Assembly: GCF_030913705.1 (NCBI RefSeq)
Contig: NZ_CP133190.1
Span: 124,001 to 188,000, forward strand
Length of the DNA: 64,000 bases
Direction of reading: 5' to 3'
From: Anaerocolumna sp. MB42-C2
GTDB taxonomy: Bacteria; Bacillota; Clostridia; Lachnospirales; Lachnospiraceae
Shown: positions 36,903 through 47,314 of the stretch, piece by piece
How positions within the stretch are numbered: the first letter of the stretch is position 1
How the letters are laid out: every line of letters starts with the position of its first letter
Position numbers and translations under genes: made by a program
The notes under the pieces: model-generated
The model's database searches: none
The model's input: only the letters and a program-made list of their open reading frames with translations
What the model was told of the DNA's origin: nothing

Positions 36903-37062
36903 GGTTTGCTCACTATGAATATATATTCTTTCATATAATGCTTGAAATAAACATAGGATTATGGTTAAAATATAGTTAACATATAGCTAATATCAGGAAG
37001 AATATATAATTCTTTTATTTGATCCTTATTATTAATTAAAATAAGCTGGGAGGATTCCCTTA

Positions 37063-38283
37063 ATGAGTAATATAATAATTATCGGGGGCGGTGCATCCGG
37101 ACTGGTAGCAGCAATCTATGCAGCCAGGAATAATAATACGGTCACCATTCTGGAACATAAAGATAAGATTGGGAAAAAATTACTGGCTACCGGTAACGGA
37201 AAGTGTAATTATACTAATAGGAACCAAAAGGCAGAACATTACAGAGGAAATGACATTTCATTTGCTATGAAAGTATTGTCTGGGTTTGGAGTAGAACAGA
37301 CTATAGATTTATTTAAAGAACTTGGAATTTATCCAAAAGAGAAAAACGGTTATGTATATCCCAATTCAGAACAGGCATCTTCCGTGGTAGAAGTACTCCG
37401 TTTGGAGCTGTTACAGCTGAAAGTCAGGATTATTACCGAAACCCATGTAAAACAGATAGTTAAACAAACGGATCAATTTCAAGTTATAACGGACAAGGAC
37501 TCCTATTTAGCTGATCAGGTAATATTGGCGGCAGGCGGCTGTGCGTCACCGAATCTAGGATCCGACGGAAGTGGTTATCAATTAGCCAAAAGTTTAGGTC
37601 ACCGGGTTATAAAACCCTTGCCGGCTCTGGTGCAATTAAAATCCGGTTCCAAATATTTCAAAACTTTGTCGGGTGTCAGGACGGAAGCGCAGATTGCTTT
37701 ATATATCAATGATATGTTAGCTGTAAAAGAGCAGGGTGAGTTATTATTAGCAGCTTACGGTCTGTCCGGAATTCCAGTTTTACAGATTAGCAGATTTGCA
37801 TCGAAAGCATTAAGTGAAAATAAAAAAGTACATCTTGTTATAGATTATCTGCCCCATATGACGTTTGAAGAGGCTTACAAACTCATATCTTCCAGAATAA
37901 CCAGAAATCCTTACAGAACCGTGGAAGAGAATCTGATTGGATTATTAAATAATAAATTAATATTTGTTGGATTAAAAGAGGCCGGAGTGGAACCAACTAA
38001 ACTCAGTAACTCTGTTAATAAGAATCAAATAAATGATTTGGTAAAGCAATTAAAGGGATGGCGTGTTATCATAACAGAGCCCAATTCCTTTGAACAGGCA
38101 CAGGTTAGCGCCGGAGGGGTTGATACAACAGAGATAAATCCGGAAACCCTGGAATCAAAGTTAATAAAAGGATTATATATTACCGGTGAAATAATCGACG
38201 TTGATGGAACCTGCGGAGGTTATAATCTTCAGTGGGCCTGGTCCACCGGTGTTTTAGCCGGAATGAATTGCGGAATGAAATAG
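37063..38283 (+). CDS. HI0933-family flavoprotein (NAD(P)/FAD-dependent oxidoreductase)
   Basis: A 406-aa FAD protein of the HI0933/BaiN type. The dinucleotide fold is IIIIGGGASGLVAAIYAAR (residues 3-21), followed by GKKLLATGNGKCNYTN, the family's flavin-contact segment, and a C-terminal GEIIDVDGTCGGYNLQWAWSTG. Homologues are annotated as aminoacetone oxidases or as flavin reductases of bile-acid metabolism; the physiological substrate is not known here. A GGGAGG site precedes the ATG. Another flavoprotein follows 102 bp later. Confidence 0.87.
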   Translation: MSNIIIIGGGASGLVAAIYAARNNNTVTILEHKDKIGKKLLATGNGKCNYTNRNQKAEHYRGNDISFAMKVLSGFGVEQTIDLFKELGIYPKEKNGYVYPNSEQASSVVEVLRLELLQLKVRIITETHVKQIVKQTDQFQVITDKDSYLADQVILAAGGCASPNLGSDGSGYQLAKSLGHRVIKPLPALVQLKSGSKYFKTLSGVRTEAQIALYINDMLAVKEQGELLLAAYGLSGIPVLQISRFASKALSENKKVHLVIDYLPHMTFEEAYKLISSRITRNPYRTVEENLIGLLNNKLIFVGLKEAGVEPTKLSNSVNKNQINDLVKQLKGWRVIITEPNSFEQAQVSAGGVDTTEINPETLESKLIKGLYITGEIIDVDGTCGGYNLQWAWSTGVLAGMNCGMK

Positions 38284-38385
38284 TTGGATGTTGAAAGAAA
38301 ATATTCAAAGAGAGGAATGCCTTAAGGATTCTTTCAACAATTAGAGGCAGTATTGCAGGATTACTTGTAGTACTAAACGATTCAT

Positions 38386-39984
38386 ATGATTCAAATAAAT
38401 CAGTTGAAAATAAAGATTGATCACTCAAGGGAAGAATTAAAGAAATTAATTGCGAAACAACTAAAGATATCCGAGTCTGAAATTATAGAGTATTCCTTAA
38501 TTAAAAGATCCATTGATGCAAGAAAAAAGAATGATATCCTTTTTGTATACAGCGTGGAAGTGAAAGTTTCTCAGGAAAATAAGGTAATAAAGCGGGTTCA
38601 TAACCCCAATATATTATTGGGAGAAAGAAAGAAATATAATTTTAAAGCAACCGGTGAAGAGAAACTTAAAAACAGGCCGGTTATTATAGGAACCGGCCCG
38701 GCAGGGCTGTTCTGCGGACTTATGTTAGCGAAAAACGGGTATCGGCCTCTTCTTATCGAACGGGGAGATGAAGTAAGAAACCGTATCAAGGCAGTTGAAC
38801 AATATTGGGAAAACAACGAATTAAATCTTAATTCTAATGTACAATTCGGTGAGGGCGGCGCAGGCACTTTTTCCGATGGAAAGCTTAATACCTTGGTAAA
38901 AGATGAATACGGAAGAAATCTGAAAGTTCTGGAAGTGTTTGCGGAACACGGTGCTCCCGGTGAAATATTATATCTGAATAAACCACACATCGGAACGGAT
39001 CAGCTTAGGTGCGTTGTGAAGGGAATCCGTGAAGAAATCATATCGTTAGGCGGAGAGGTAAGATTTAATACCTGTCTTACTGACATATTTATAGAAAACG
39101 GTCAATTAACCGGTATAGAGGTAAATGAGACAGAGCGGATTGATTGCGGTGTTTTAGTTATAGCAATAGGACATAGTGCAAGAGACACCTTTGAATTAAT
39201 ATATAAGAGGGGCCTTAAATTATCTTCTAAATCCTTTGCCATCGGTGTAAGAATTGAACATCCGCAGTTATTAATCAATAAAAATCAGTATGGAGAGTCT
39301 TTCCCAAAGCTCCCGGCTGCAGATTATAAATTGGCCTATAAAACCAGTACAGGAAGGAGCATTTATTCTTTCTGTATGTGTCCGGGAGGTTTTGTAGTGA
39401 ATGCTTCTTCTGAAAAGGGAGGAATTGCTGTAAATGGTATGAGTAATCATGCAAGGGATGAGGAAAATGCCAACAGCGCTTTAATTATCACCGTAACTCC
39501 GGCGGATTTCCCTAAAATAGCAGAAGTTCCGGAAGTTTTGTCAGGGGTGGAATTTCAACGCACTTGGGAAAGAAAAGCATATCAAATCGGTAATGGAAAT
39601 ATACCGGTACAATTATTCGGAGACTTGTTAAATAATCAGCCGAGTGTTACAATAGGCCATATTAAACCCAACATAAAAGGAAAATACGAACTTGCGAATT
39701 TAAGACAATGCCTTCCTGAATATGTAATAACATCCCTATCGGAAGGAATTAAGGCTTTTGACAGAATGATACCCGGTTATGCCGATGAGGAAGCAGTGCT
39801 CTCAGGAGTGGAGACCAGGACTTCTTCTCCGATTAGAATGGAACGAAATGAACAGTTTGAGTCCAATATATCCGGAATCTATCCCTGCGGGGAAGGAGCT
39901 GGGTATGCCGGCGGCATTACATCCGCTGCCATGGATGGTATTAAAGTTTTTGAAGCTATCGCAAATCGCTATGCAATTACCTAA
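38386..39984 (+). CDS. FAD-dependent dehydrogenase, COG2509 type
   Basis: A 532-aa flavoprotein with an N-terminal alpha/beta extension (about residues 1-90; SREELKKLIAKQLKISESEI, SIDARKK) before the FAD fold at PVIIGTGPAGLFCGLMLAK (about 98-116). NVQFGEGGAGTFSDGKLNT and the C-terminal GEGAGYAGGITSAAMDGIK are characteristic of this uncharacterised family common in clostridia. The reaction is unknown. There is no strong Shine-Dalgarno before the ATG. It is followed 27 bp later by proB, perhaps in one transcript. Confidence 0.86.
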   Translation: MIQINQLKIKIDHSREELKKLIAKQLKISESEIIEYSLIKRSIDARKKNDILFVYSVEVKVSQENKVIKRVHNPNILLGERKKYNFKATGEEKLKNRPVIIGTGPAGLFCGLMLAKNGYRPLLIERGDEVRNRIKAVEQYWENNELNLNSNVQFGEGGAGTFSDGKLNTLVKDEYGRNLKVLEVFAEHGAPGEILYLNKPHIGTDQLRCVVKGIREEIISLGGEVRFNTCLTDIFIENGQLTGIEVNETERIDCGVLVIAIGHSARDTFELIYKRGLKLSSKSFAIGVRIEHPQLLINKNQYGESFPKLPAADYKLAYKTSTGRSIYSFCMCPGGFVVNASSEKGGIAVNGMSNHARDEENANSALIITVTPADFPKIAEVPEVLSGVEFQRTWERKAYQIGNGNIPVQLFGDLLNNQPSVTIGHIKPNIKGKYELANLRQCLPEYVITSLSEGIKAFDRMIPGYADEEAVLSGVETRTSSPIRMERNEQFESNISGIYPCGEGAGYAGGITSAAMDGIKVFEAIANRYAIT

Positions 39985-40011
39985 GATTTTTAAGTTTGAA
40001 AGGAGCATTTT

Positions 40012-40863
40012 ATGTCTTTTAACAGAGCGGCAATTAAGGATAAAAAAAGAATAGTAATAAAAATCGGTTCGTCTTCATTAACTCATGAAATCACAAACAG
40101 CTTAAATTTGTCCAAAATGGAAAAGCTGATAAGAATATTAACAGATTTAAGGAATCAGGGTAAGGATGTGATATTAGTATCTTCCGGAGCTATTGCAGTA
40201 GGAAGGGAGACCTTAGGATTAAAAGAAAAACCCAGAGATAAAACCGTTAAACAGGCTTGTGCCGCAGTGGGACAGGCCAGATTAATGATGGTATACCAGA
40301 AATTATTTGCGGAATATAATCAGGTACCGGCACAAATTTTAATGACTAAATATACAATGATTAATGATATCAGCAGAAAAAATGCAAGGAATACCTTTGA
40401 AGAATTATTAAATATGGGAGTTATTCCTATTGTAAATGAAAATGATACGGTATCCACCGATGAGTTGGAATTTGGTGATAATGATACCTTATCTGCTCTC
40501 GTAGCAGCACTTGTAAATGCAGATATGCTGATTTTGTTATCCGATATTGACGGGTTATATACTGACGATCCACGTAAAAATAAGGATGCTGCCTTTATTG
40601 ATTATGTAGAAGTCATTGATGATAAACTCAGTGAGATGGGGAAAGATTCATCCACATCTGTAGGAACCGGAGGTATGGCAACTAAAATTTCAGCCGCCAG
40701 GATAGCAACCGATTCCGGCGCAGACATGATTATTGCAAATGGAGAAGATGTATACATAATTAATGAAATTATGGAAGGCAAAAATGTGGGAACCTTATTT
40801 AAAGCTCATAAAGATGAGCATTTTGTTTTATTGGATTATATACGTACAAAACAGTATCCCTGA
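40012..40863 (+). CDS. proB: glutamate 5-kinase (no PUA domain)
   Basis: Phosphorylates glutamate to gamma-glutamyl phosphate, first step of proline synthesis. The amino-acid kinase fold is complete (KIGSSSLTHE, VSSGAIAVGRETLG, NENDTVSTDELEFGDND, GTGGMATKI). At 283 aa it lacks the C-terminal PUA domain of the E. coli enzyme, a common short form. AAGGAG precedes the ATG. proA lies about 0.9 kb on, separated by two small genes; proC is a separate unit at 49246. Confidence 0.95.
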   Translation: MSFNRAAIKDKKRIVIKIGSSSLTHEITNSLNLSKMEKLIRILTDLRNQGKDVILVSSGAIAVGRETLGLKEKPRDKTVKQACAAVGQARLMMVYQKLFAEYNQVPAQILMTKYTMINDISRKNARNTFEELLNMGVIPIVNENDTVSTDELEFGDNDTLSALVAALVNADMLILLSDIDGLYTDDPRKNKDAAFIDYVEVIDDKLSEMGKDSSTSVGTGGMATKISAARIATDSGADMIIANGEDVYIINEIMEGKNVGTLFKAHKDEHFVLLDYIRTKQYP

Positions 40864-40944
40864 TATTTGGGGGAATATTTGAAAGTACTACAAATGCTTA
40901 AGAAAGGTAATTAAGGTGCAGAACCGGGTAAAATATAGGTATGC

Positions 40945-41166
40945 ATGGGTAAAAATATGGATGATAAAAAGTTAACCAGGATAAATGAGTTATATCATAA
41001 ATCTCAAAATGAGGGATTAACAGAAGAAGAAAAGATAGAACAGGCAGATCTAAGAAATGAGTACATTCAGGCGGTGCGAAAAAATCTCAGAGGTACGCTT
41101 AATCAGGTTTCGATTTTAAATCCGGACGGAACAGTTACGGAATTGGCTAAGAAAGATAAACAATAG
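40945..41166 (+). CDS. DUF896 (YnzC-like) small protein
   Basis: A 73-aa soluble protein of the DUF896/YnzC family: LTRINELYHKSQNEGLTEEEKIEQADLR followed by YIQAVRKNLRGTLNQVSIL, which in known members forms a short helical hairpin. Function is unknown. The ribosome site is weak; ATG 40945 is used, and ATG 40957 is equally credible by family alignment. The stop abuts the next start codon exactly, so it is coupled to the folate gene. Confidence 0.85.
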   Translation: MGKNMDDKKLTRINELYHKSQNEGLTEEEKIEQADLRNEYIQAVRKNLRGTLNQVSILNPDGTVTELAKKDKQ

Positions 41167-41727
41167 ATGGAAAAGAATGAAATACGTAAATCCATAAAAG
41201 AGTTAAAAAAACATTTACCGGAATCGGATCGAGTGGTTTATAGTGAACGTATTCTGGAGCAATTATATGAAATCTCTGAATTTAAGAAATGTAAAAGGAT
41301 CTTCTGTTATGTATCATTTAATCAGGAAGTCATAACTACTTCCCTTATAACAACTGCTCTAAAGCAGGGTAAAAAAACAGCGGTCCCCAAAGTAACACAG
41401 GAGGGTTTGAAGTTTTTTTATATAAATTCACTAAAGGATTTAACCCCGGGTGTGCTTGGAATATTGGAACCAACGACGATAGAAGAAGCGATTCCCGATC
41501 CATTGGATGAGAATCTGATTATAGTACCCGGATTGGCATTCGATGAATATAAAAATCGAATTGGATATGGCAAGGGTTATTATGATTCTTTTTTTAGACA
41601 ATATGCTTCCTGTCCTTTAAAAAAAATTGCGTTAGCATATGATTTTCAAGTACAAAAGAAAATACCGGTCGAAGAGTCTGACATTAAAGTTGATTCTATA
41701 ATAACTCAATACGGCATAATCAAATAA
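41167..41727 (+). CDS. 5-formyltetrahydrofolate cyclo-ligase
   Basis: A 186-aa enzyme that converts 5-formyl-THF to 5,10-methenyl-THF using ATP, returning this storage form to the folate pool. The nucleotide-binding signature RIGYGKGYYDSFF (about residues 135-147) and the VPGLAFDEYKNR segment are clear. Length is normal. Translation starts directly after the DUF896 stop. It sits between proB and proA, an arrangement that looks accidental rather than functional. Confidence 0.93.
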   Translation: MEKNEIRKSIKELKKHLPESDRVVYSERILEQLYEISEFKKCKRIFCYVSFNQEVITTSLITTALKQGKKTAVPKVTQEGLKFFYINSLKDLTPGVLGILEPTTIEEAIPDPLDENLIIVPGLAFDEYKNRIGYGKGYYDSFFRQYASCPLKKIALAYDFQVQKKIPVEESDIKVDSIITQYGIIK

Positions 41728-41773
41728 TATTTTTATTTAAATTAAATTATGAAAATATAGAAAGGATGGTCCT

Positions 41774-43018
41774 ATGAAATATTTAGAAGAAATCGGTTTT
41801 AAAGCGAAAAAAGCGGCTGCTCTGTTAAATGTTTTAGGCGTGGAACGCAAAAATGAAGGACTTCAAAACGCAGCCAGGTTTTTACTTGAGAATGAATCCG
41901 ATATATTAAAGGCGAATGAATTAGACATAACAGCAGCCAGGGAAAATGGGATGACAGAGGCCTTAATTGACCGTTTACGCTTAAATCAAAACCGTATTGA
42001 AGCCATGGCTAAAGGTCTGCTTGCAATAGTTGATTTAAATGATCCGGTTGGGGAAGTCATTTCCATGACTACAAGACCAAACGGATTAACGATTGGCCAA
42101 AAAAGAGTACCGATAGGTGTGATCGGAATTATATATGAATCCCGCCCTAATGTTACAGCAGATGCTTTCGGATTATGCTTTAAGACAGGAAATGCCGTTA
42201 TATTACGCGGCGGAAGTGATGCAATCCATTCTAATATTGCAATTGTAAATGTAATCAGGGAAGCGCTGAAAAAAGTTGGCCTTTGTGAAAATTCCATACA
42301 GTTAATTGAGGACACTGACAGAGAAACAGCCAAGGAAATGATGCGTTTAAACCAATACATTGATGTATTGATTCCAAGAGGTGGGGCCGGGCTAATTCGT
42401 ACCGTTGTTGAGAACAGTACAATTCCCGTTATAGAGACTGGAACCGGTAATTGCCATGTATATGTAGATGAATACGCTGATTTTGATATGGCGTTAAATA
42501 TTATTGATAATGCAAAAACACACCGGTTGGGTGTATGCAATGCATGTGAATCTCTTGTAATACACAGCAAAGTAGCTGATAAATTTATCCCTCTGGTATA
42601 TAAACGATTAACTGATAAAAAAATTGTTTTTCGCGCCGATGAAAGGGCAAGAATAATTTGTGATAAAATGGAACCTGCTACTGAAGAGGATTATGGAAAA
42701 GAATATTTAGACCGTTTTATCTCATTAAAAGTTGTTGATTCCATTGACGAAGCAATTGAACATATTAATTATTATAATACCAAACATTCTGAGGCAATTA
42801 TCACGAATGATTACAGCCATGCCCTGAAGTTTTTAAATGAAATCGACGCTGCTGCGGTTTACGTTAATGCTTCTACAAGATTTACAGACGGAGGCGAATT
42901 CGGATTTGGGGCAGAAATCGGAATCAGCACGCAGAAATTACACGCCCGAGGCCCTATGGGGCTGGTAGCGCTGACATCGACCAAATATATTATATTTGGT
43001 AATGGGCAAATTCGATAG
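41774..43018 (+). CDS. proA: gamma-glutamyl phosphate reductase
   Basis: Reduces gamma-glutamyl phosphate to glutamate-5-semialdehyde with NADPH, second step of proline synthesis. The catalytic Cys lies in [15 protein letters not shown] (about residue 256). [17 protein letters not shown] and the C-terminal [17 protein letters not shown] are family hallmarks. Length 414 aa is normal. An AAAGGATGG site precedes the ATG. It works with ProB upstream and ProC further downstream. Confidence 0.96.
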   Translation: MKYLEEIGFKAKKAAALLNVLGVERKNEGLQNAARFLLENESDILKANELDITAARENGMTEALIDRLRLNQNRIEAMAKGLLAIVDLNDPVGEVISMTTRPNGLTIGQKRVPIGVIGIIYESRPNVTADAFGLCFKTGNAVILRGGSDAIHSNIAIVNVIREALKKVGLCENSIQLIEDTDRETAKEMMRLNQYIDVLIPRGGAGLIRTVVENSTIPVIETGTGNCHVYVDEYADFDMALNIIDNAKTHRLGVCNACESLVIHSKVADKFIPLVYKRLTDKKIVFRADERARIICDKMEPATEEDYGKEYLDRFISLKVVDSIDEAIEHINYYNTKHSEAIITNDYSHALKFLNEIDAAAVYVNASTRFTDGGEFGFGAEIGISTQKLHARGPMGLVALTSTKYIIFGNGQIR

Positions 43019-43060
43019 ATTTAAAAATTATTTAGAACTAATGTTATATGAATGTCTTTG

Positions 43061-43110
43061 GGATATGTGTTAATGGATAAGATGCTGTGCTTTATCTTTA
43101 ACATGTATCC
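43061..43110 (+). terminator. hairpin after proA
   Basis: GGATATGTGTTAA pairs with TTAACATGTATCC around a smaller internal GATAA/TTATC stem. Only a weak T tract follows. Probably ends the proB-proA transcript. Confidence 0.55.
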
Positions 43111-43139
43111 CTTAAATTATGTTTTTATTAAAAAATAAG

Positions 43140-43183
43140 AATAGACAATTGCGTAAAAACATATTTTTATGCAATTGTCTATT
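43140..43183. terminator. second perfect hairpin between proA and the MazG-like gene
   Basis: ATAGACAATTGC-rich arm (43141-43152) pairs perfectly with GCAATTGTCTAT (43171-43182), with A and T runs in the loop side. May act as a terminator or transcript-end stabiliser. Confidence 0.5.
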
Positions 43184-43276
43184 AATATTGGGAGTATAAG
43201 GAGTTATTACAACAGCAGAGAGATTTTATAAGTTAACTGGTTCAAATTTTTTTCTTGACTGACAGGAGGTTAAATT

Positions 43277-43777
43277 ATGACTAAATTGCATAGGTTGATA
43301 AAAAGATGTATAGAACAAAACAACCCAAATCTAGGAACGGCTGAATCATTTAGTAATGCGTTGAAAGATTTAGGACGGTGGGTATTAACTCTTTATAGTA
43401 ACGGAAAATTAACATTTGAAGGTGATAAAAAACATAATTTGAATCTACATGAAGTTTTAAATATCAAGGATTATGTAAATGAAATAGGGGAACAATTTAT
43501 AGGACTTGGGTATTTTGACGGCAGAGAGAGAGATTTTTTTGAAATGATAGCATTGTGTCACAAAGATTTATCACAAACTTTGGAAGAGTTTTATAATGGG
43601 TATCACCCTTGTTACACTTATTACAGGGAAGATAGTGAACCAAAAGGTATACCGGCAGAATTAGCTAATGTTATAATAAGGATATTTGAGATATGTTATC
43701 AATATGATATTGATATTGAAACGTTATTGTTAGAAAAATTTGAATATATAAAGCATAAAAATTCTGCCAGTACATAA
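43277..43777 (+). CDS. MazG-like nucleotide pyrophosphohydrolase family protein
   Basis: A 166-aa all-alpha protein resembling MazG-like/phage-type NTP pyrophosphohydrolases, which cleave NTPs to NMP and PPi to clear non-canonical nucleotides. The two acidic helices are recognisable as MIALCHKDLSQTLEEFYNG (about residues 95-113) and GIPAELANVIIRIFEICYQYDIDIETLL (about 128-155). The second normally reads ELADVIIR; here the metal-ligand Asp is Asn, so activity is uncertain. A CAGGAGG site precedes the ATG. It stands alone, with no mobile-element genes nearby. Confidence 0.72.
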   Translation: MTKLHRLIKRCIEQNNPNLGTAESFSNALKDLGRWVLTLYSNGKLTFEGDKKHNLNLHEVLNIKDYVNEIGEQFIGLGYFDGRERDFFEMIALCHKDLSQTLEEFYNGYHPCYTYYREDSEPKGIPAELANVIIRIFEICYQYDIDIETLLLEKFEYIKHKNSAST

Positions 43778-44054
43778 ACGGGAGATATAAAAGTGAATGA
43801 ATAAAGACAATATAATAAGCCTGGCGATGAATCTTACTTAATGAAAAAAACATAAAAATATAAACCAAATTATCTATATCAAATAGATTGCATTGGGTTG
43901 TAATTTTTCTGCGATTCATATATAATCTTACTGTTACAGAGTGCTATCAATAATTTGCCGGTACTAGTAGAGAAACCTTTTATCTGGCTTATATGATTTT
44001 TAAGTATTTTAAAAATCATGCCAGTATATATTATTTAGAAAGTTGAGATTAGTT

Positions 44055-45503
44055 ATGAATTATATGGAAATTGATTTAGATAAAATAAATTGCTTAGGAG
44101 TTGAGCCCAGCAAAGAACCGGAACGTCAATATTATTTTATGGCTAAATGCAGGGAATGGGTAAAAGCTAAAGAAGAGGAAACAGGTAAACCATTAACGTT
44201 CATTACCCAGACATTTGGGTGTCAGATGAATGCGAAAGATTCTGAGAAATTAGCAGGAATTCTGGAAAAAATTGGTTTCCAAGAAACGAATACCGAAGAA
44301 GCTGACTTTGTTATATATAATACCTGTACCGTAAGAGAAAATGCAAATACCAGGGTATACGGAAGACTGGGTTACCTGAATAGCCTAAAAAAGAAAAATC
44401 CCAATATGATGATTGCATTATGCGGCTGCATGATGCAGGAGGATGCAGTAGTTGAAAAGATAAGAAAAAGTTACCGTTTTGTGGACATCGTATTCGGGAC
44501 TCACAATATATTTAAACTGGCTGAATTAATCTATAACAGATTATCCTCCAGGGGAATGATTATTGATATATGGAAAGATACGGAACAAATTGTAGAGGAT
44601 CTTCCAAGTGAAAGAAAATACAAATTTAAAGCAGGGGTTAATATTATGTATGGCTGTAACAATTTTTGCAGCTACTGTATCGTACCTTATGTACGGGGCA
44701 GGGAAAGAAGCCGTAATCCGGAAGATATAATAAATGAAATTAGAGATCTGGTAGCAGATGGGGTTATGGAAATTATGCTTTTAGGCCAGAATGTTAATTC
44801 CTATGGTAAAACCCTTAGCACACCTATGTCTTTTGCAGACCTGTTAAAGGAAATTGAAAAAATTGAGGGACTGAAAAGAATCCGTTTTATGACTTCCCAT
44901 CCGAAAGATCTATCCGATTCTTTAATTGAAGTCATGAAAAATTCCACTAAAATTTGCAACCATCTGCATTTGCCCGTACAGTCAGGCAGCAGCAAGATAC
45001 TAAAAATAATGAACCGCAGGTACTCCAAAGAAGATTATTTATCCTTGGTTGATCGCATAAAAACCGCAATGCCAAATATTTCCCTGACAACAGATATTAT
45101 TGTAGGTTTTCCGGGAGAAACGGAAGAGGATTTTTTAGAGACTTTAGATGTGATAAAAAAAGTTAGATATGACAGTGCATATACATTCCTATATTCCAAA
45201 AGATCCGGTACTCCTGCGGCTAATATGGACAATCAGGTAGAAGAATCAGAGGCCAAGGAACGGTTTGACCGGCTGTTAAAGGTTATTCAGGAGATATCCG
45301 CTGACCTTACGAAGACCCAAAAGGGTGAAATACAGGAAATTCTGGTTGAAGAAGTAAATGATCAAAATAATTCCCTATTAACCGGAAGATTAAGTAATAA
45401 TATGCTGGTGCATTTTAACGGGACTCCGGATATGATTGGCACTCTGCTTAAAGTAAAACTAACGGAATGTAAAGGCTTTTATTATATTGGTGAGAGAATA
45501 TAG
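44055..45503 (+). CDS. miaB: tRNA-2-methylthio-N6-dimethylallyladenosine synthase
   Basis: Radical-SAM methylthiotransferase that modifies A37 of tRNAs reading UNN codons. It has the UPF0004 domain (ITQTFGCQMNAKDSEKL, with later cluster cysteines CTVRE and CGCMMQ), the radical-SAM CNNFCSYCIVPYVRGRE (about residue 199-215) and a C-terminal TRAM domain. Start choice is uncertain because the ribosome site is weak: ATG 44055 is used, TTG 44043 and ATG 44064 are alternatives. Length is about 482 aa. Confidence 0.95.
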   Translation: MNYMEIDLDKINCLGVEPSKEPERQYYFMAKCREWVKAKEEETGKPLTFITQTFGCQMNAKDSEKLAGILEKIGFQETNTEEADFVIYNTCTVRENANTRVYGRLGYLNSLKKKNPNMMIALCGCMMQEDAVVEKIRKSYRFVDIVFGTHNIFKLAELIYNRLSSRGMIIDIWKDTEQIVEDLPSERKYKFKAGVNIMYGCNNFCSYCIVPYVRGRERSRNPEDIINEIRDLVADGVMEIMLLGQNVNSYGKTLSTPMSFADLLKEIEKIEGLKRIRFMTSHPKDLSDSLIEVMKNSTKICNHLHLPVQSGSSKILKIMNRRYSKEDYLSLVDRIKTAMPNISLTTDIIVGFPGETEEDFLETLDVIKKVRYDSAYTFLYSKRSGTPAANMDNQVEESEAKERFDRLLKVIQEISADLTKTQKGEIQEILVEEVNDQNNSLLTGRLSNNMLVHFNGTPDMIGTLLKVKLTECKGFYYIGERI

Positions 45504-45663
45504 TGAAAATGATCTATTTTGATTCTTATTTTTATGTAGGAAACTTTTGATAAGAAGATTTTTACTTTTACACTGTAATAGGGCGATTAGTATAATAATT
45601 CAAAAAAATATCGATTATTTTCGTTATATTATGACATAATGCATAAAAATTTAGGAAGTATAC

Positions 45664-45692
45664 TTGACATACTGAGCAAAACAGTATAAAAT
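45664..45692 (+). promoter_or_regulatory. SigA-type promoter of rny
   Basis: TTGACA (45664-45669), 17 bp, TAAAAT (45687-45692; part of TATAAAAT). Leader of about 45 nt to the start. Confidence 0.75.
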
Positions 45693-45741
45693 TTAAGTGT
45701 TGTATCTTTGTACAATGAAAATTAAATAAGGAGGTGCTCCT

Positions 45742-47298
45742 GTGCAAGAAATACTAAAAATAGTTATAGCTATTTTAGTAACCTTGGTAGTAGTTGCTCC
45801 TCTTGTTTGGCATTTTGCTATAGCCTATCGAATCAAAGTCGTTGAGGCTAAGATTGGATCTGCAGAAGAAAAAGCAAGAGAAATCATAGATGAAGCTTTA
45901 AAAACAGCTGAAACTAAGAAGAGAGAAGCCTTACTCGAAGCAAAAGAAGAGTCCTTAAAGACTAAGAATGAACTAGAGAAGGAAACTAAGGAAAGAAGAG
46001 CAGAAGTGCAGCGCTACGAGAAACGTGTTCTTTCTAAAGAAGAAACTTTGGACAGGAAGACGGAAGCACTTGAGAAGAAAGAATCTAAGCTTACTGCAAA
46101 AGAAGCAGAACTTGACAGAATCAAGGCAGAAGCAGAAGAACTTCACGGCAGACAATTGCAGGAGTTAGAAAAAATTTCTGGACTTACCTCCGAACAAGCG
46201 AAAGAATATCTTTTAAAAACTGTTGAAGACGAAGTTAAACATGAAACGGCAATGTTAGTAAAAGAACTTGAAAGCAAGGCAAAAGAAGAAGCTGACAAAA
46301 AAGCAAAGGATTATGTTGTAACAGCAATTCAAAAATGTGCTGCAGATCATGTAGCAGAGACAACCATATCCGTTGTTCAACTTCCAAATGATGAGATGAA
46401 AGGAAGAATCATTGGTAGGGAAGGGCGTAATATACGTACTTTGGAAACCTTAACCGGTGTTGACTTAATCATCGATGATACACCGGAGGCAGTTATTTTA
46501 TCCGGTTTTGATCCAATCAGAAGAGAAATAGCAAGAATTGCTCTTGAAAAACTGATTGTAGATGGAAGAATCCATCCGGCAAGAATTGAAGAGATGGTTG
46601 AAAAAGCTCAAAAAGAAGTTGAAGTCATGATTCGAGAAGAAGGTGAAGCAGCAACACTTGAAGTTGGTGTTCATGGAATTCATCCGGAACTTGTACGATT
46701 ACTTGGTAAAATGAAGTTTAGAACAAGCTATGGACAAAATGCTTTGAAACATTCGATTGAAGTAGCCCATTTATCAGGATTATTGGCTGGCGAAATCGGT
46801 GTAGATATCAGGATGGCAAAAAGGGCTGGATTACTACATGATATTGGAAAATCTGTTGATCACGAGATGGAAGGCTCACATATTCAAATTGGTGTTGATT
46901 TGTGCAGAAAGCATAAGGAATCTCCGATTGTTATTAATGCGGTAGAGTCACATCATGGTGACGTTGAACCTGAGTCATTAATTGCTTGTATCGTACAGGC
47001 TGCCGATACTATATCAGCGGCAAGACCTGGTGCAAGAAGAGAAACATTGGAAACATATACAAACAGATTGAAACAGTTAGAAGATATATCAAACAGCTTT
47101 AAAGGGGTAGATAAGTCATTTGCAATTCAGGCAGGTAGAGAAGTCCGTATTATGGTTATACCGGATCAGATTACAGATGCCGATATGATTTTACTTGCGC
47201 GTGACATATCAAAACAGATTGAAACGGAATTAGAATATCCGGGTCAGATTAAAGTAAATGTAATCAGAGAATCGAGAGTTACTGATTACGCAAAATAA
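45742..47298 (+). CDS. rny: ribonuclease Y
   Basis: Membrane-anchored endoribonuclease that starts bulk mRNA decay. A single N-terminal helix (about residues 1-25) is followed by a long charged coiled coil (about 30-200), a KH domain ([17 protein letters not shown], about 215) and an HD domain ([12 protein letters not shown] ... [13 protein letters not shown], about 335-380). All catalytic residues are present. Length 518 aa is typical. It starts at GTG 45742 after an AGGAGGTG site and has its own promoter and terminator. Confidence 0.97.
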   Translation: MQEILKIVIAILVTLVVVAPLVWHFAIAYRIKVVEAKIGSAEEKAREIIDEALKTAETKKREALLEAKEESLKTKNELEKETKERRAEVQRYEKRVLSKEETLDRKTEALEKKESKLTAKEAELDRIKAEAEELHGRQLQELEKISGLTSEQAKEYLLKTVEDEVKHETAMLVKELESKAKEEADKKAKDYVVTAIQKCAADHVAETTISVVQLPNDEMKGRIIGREGRNIRTLETLTGVDLIIDDTPEAVILSGFDPIRREIARIALEKLIVDGRIHPARIEEMVEKAQKEVEVMIREEGEAATLEVGVHGIHPELVRLLGKMKFRTSYGQNALKHSIEVAHLSGLLAGEIGVDIRMAKRAGLLHDIGKSVDHEMEGSHIQIGVDLCRKHKESPIVINAVESHHGDVEPESLIACIVQAADTISAARPGARRETLETYTNRLKQLEDISNSFKGVDKSFAIQAGREVRIMVIPDQITDADMILLARDISKQIETELEYPGQIKVNVIRESRVTDYAK

Positions 47299-47314
47299 TT
47301 TTATTAAGTTTATA

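Noticed and set aside
41986-42570. 194-aa open frame antisense to proA
   Set aside because: It is the antisense of a well-conserved enzyme and has no independent signals or recognisable domain.
43277-43777. Part of a prophage
   Set aside because: Although MazG-like proteins are common in phages, no other phage gene is present.
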